Below, piece by piece: positions 5,323 to 5,386 of a stretch of 5,386 nt of DNA; position 1 is the stretch's first letter, and every line of letters starts with the position of its first letter. This DNA comes from Clostridia bacterium (GTDB lineage Bacteria; Bacillota; Clostridia; Oscillospirales; CAG-272). A model generated the notes under the pieces. The model was not told where the DNA came from. It saw only the letters and a list, made by a program, of their open reading frames with translations, and did not search any database. Made by a program: the position numbers and the translations under genes. The stretch covers positions 1-5,386 of the forward strand of contig JAFNZX010000233.1 of NCBI GenBank assembly GCA_017382615.1. Direction: 5' to 3'.

Positions 5323-5386
5323 TTATGCGATTTTGCACGCACCGATCCGGCGGATGTGCAGGGGCAGACAAGCACCCGCGCCGAAC
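5323..5386 (-). CDS. Partial 3' end of an upstream gene (last 20 codons)
   Basis: A frame open from the window edge ends at TAA (5325-5323) with the residues LPLHIRRIGACKIA at its C-terminus. It stops 12 bases before the next ATG, the spacing expected inside this tight operon, and no other upstream gene end is visible. The fragment is too short to identify; it could also be a chance open frame. Confidence 0.4.
   Translation of the reverse strand, partial: FGAGACLPLHIRRIGACKIA

Overview
The window looks like chromosomal DNA of a low-to-mid GC Clostridia-type Firmicute, plausibly a gut Oscillospiraceae/Ruminococcaceae relative. The grounds are strong GGAGG-type ribosome binding sites, a WalJ/YycJ-family hydrolase next to RlmH (a Firmicutes neighbourhood), an ECF sigma factor of a type common in Clostridia, and intergenic regions packed with short hairpins. 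No species can be named. All supported genes lie on the minus strand, so the window reads from right to left.

Right part (about 5386-3378): the last codons of an unidentified gene, a small three-helix membrane protein, and a WalJ-like metallo-beta-lactamase-fold protein are packed like an operon, with gaps of 12 and 4 bases. A 168-base intergenic region follows, holding an array of GTGAAAT heptamers separated by short hairpins. Then comes rlmH, encoding the 23S rRNA pseudouridine-1915 methyltransferase. Seven bases past its stop begins a MITE-like element of about 426 bases with 24-base terminal inverted repeats (one mismatch) and several nested hairpins.

Left part (2900-287): a self-contained two-gene signalling unit. 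A minus-strand terminator-like hairpin and phased A-tracts precede a promoter that reads TGTAAC-N17-CGTC, a classic ECF-type promoter. This drives an ECF sigma factor, whose stop overlaps the start of the next gene (ATGA). That gene encodes a membrane-anchored protein with a short cytoplasmic N-terminus, one transmembrane helix and a large external C-terminal beta-propeller domain (Pfam Beta_propel type). A strong intrinsic terminator closes the unit at 237-272. The simplest reading is an autoregulated envelope-signalling module in which the propeller protein senses something outside and restrains the sigma factor through its short cytoplasmic tail. The module layout is seen directly; the sensing and anti-sigma roles are inferred.

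The leftmost 230 bases hold no convincing gene, only several short hairpins. The most notable items are the ECF promoter with its upstream architecture, the sigma/beta-propeller pair without a conventional anti-sigma gene, the GTGAAAT hairpin array, and the 426-base inverted-repeat element.
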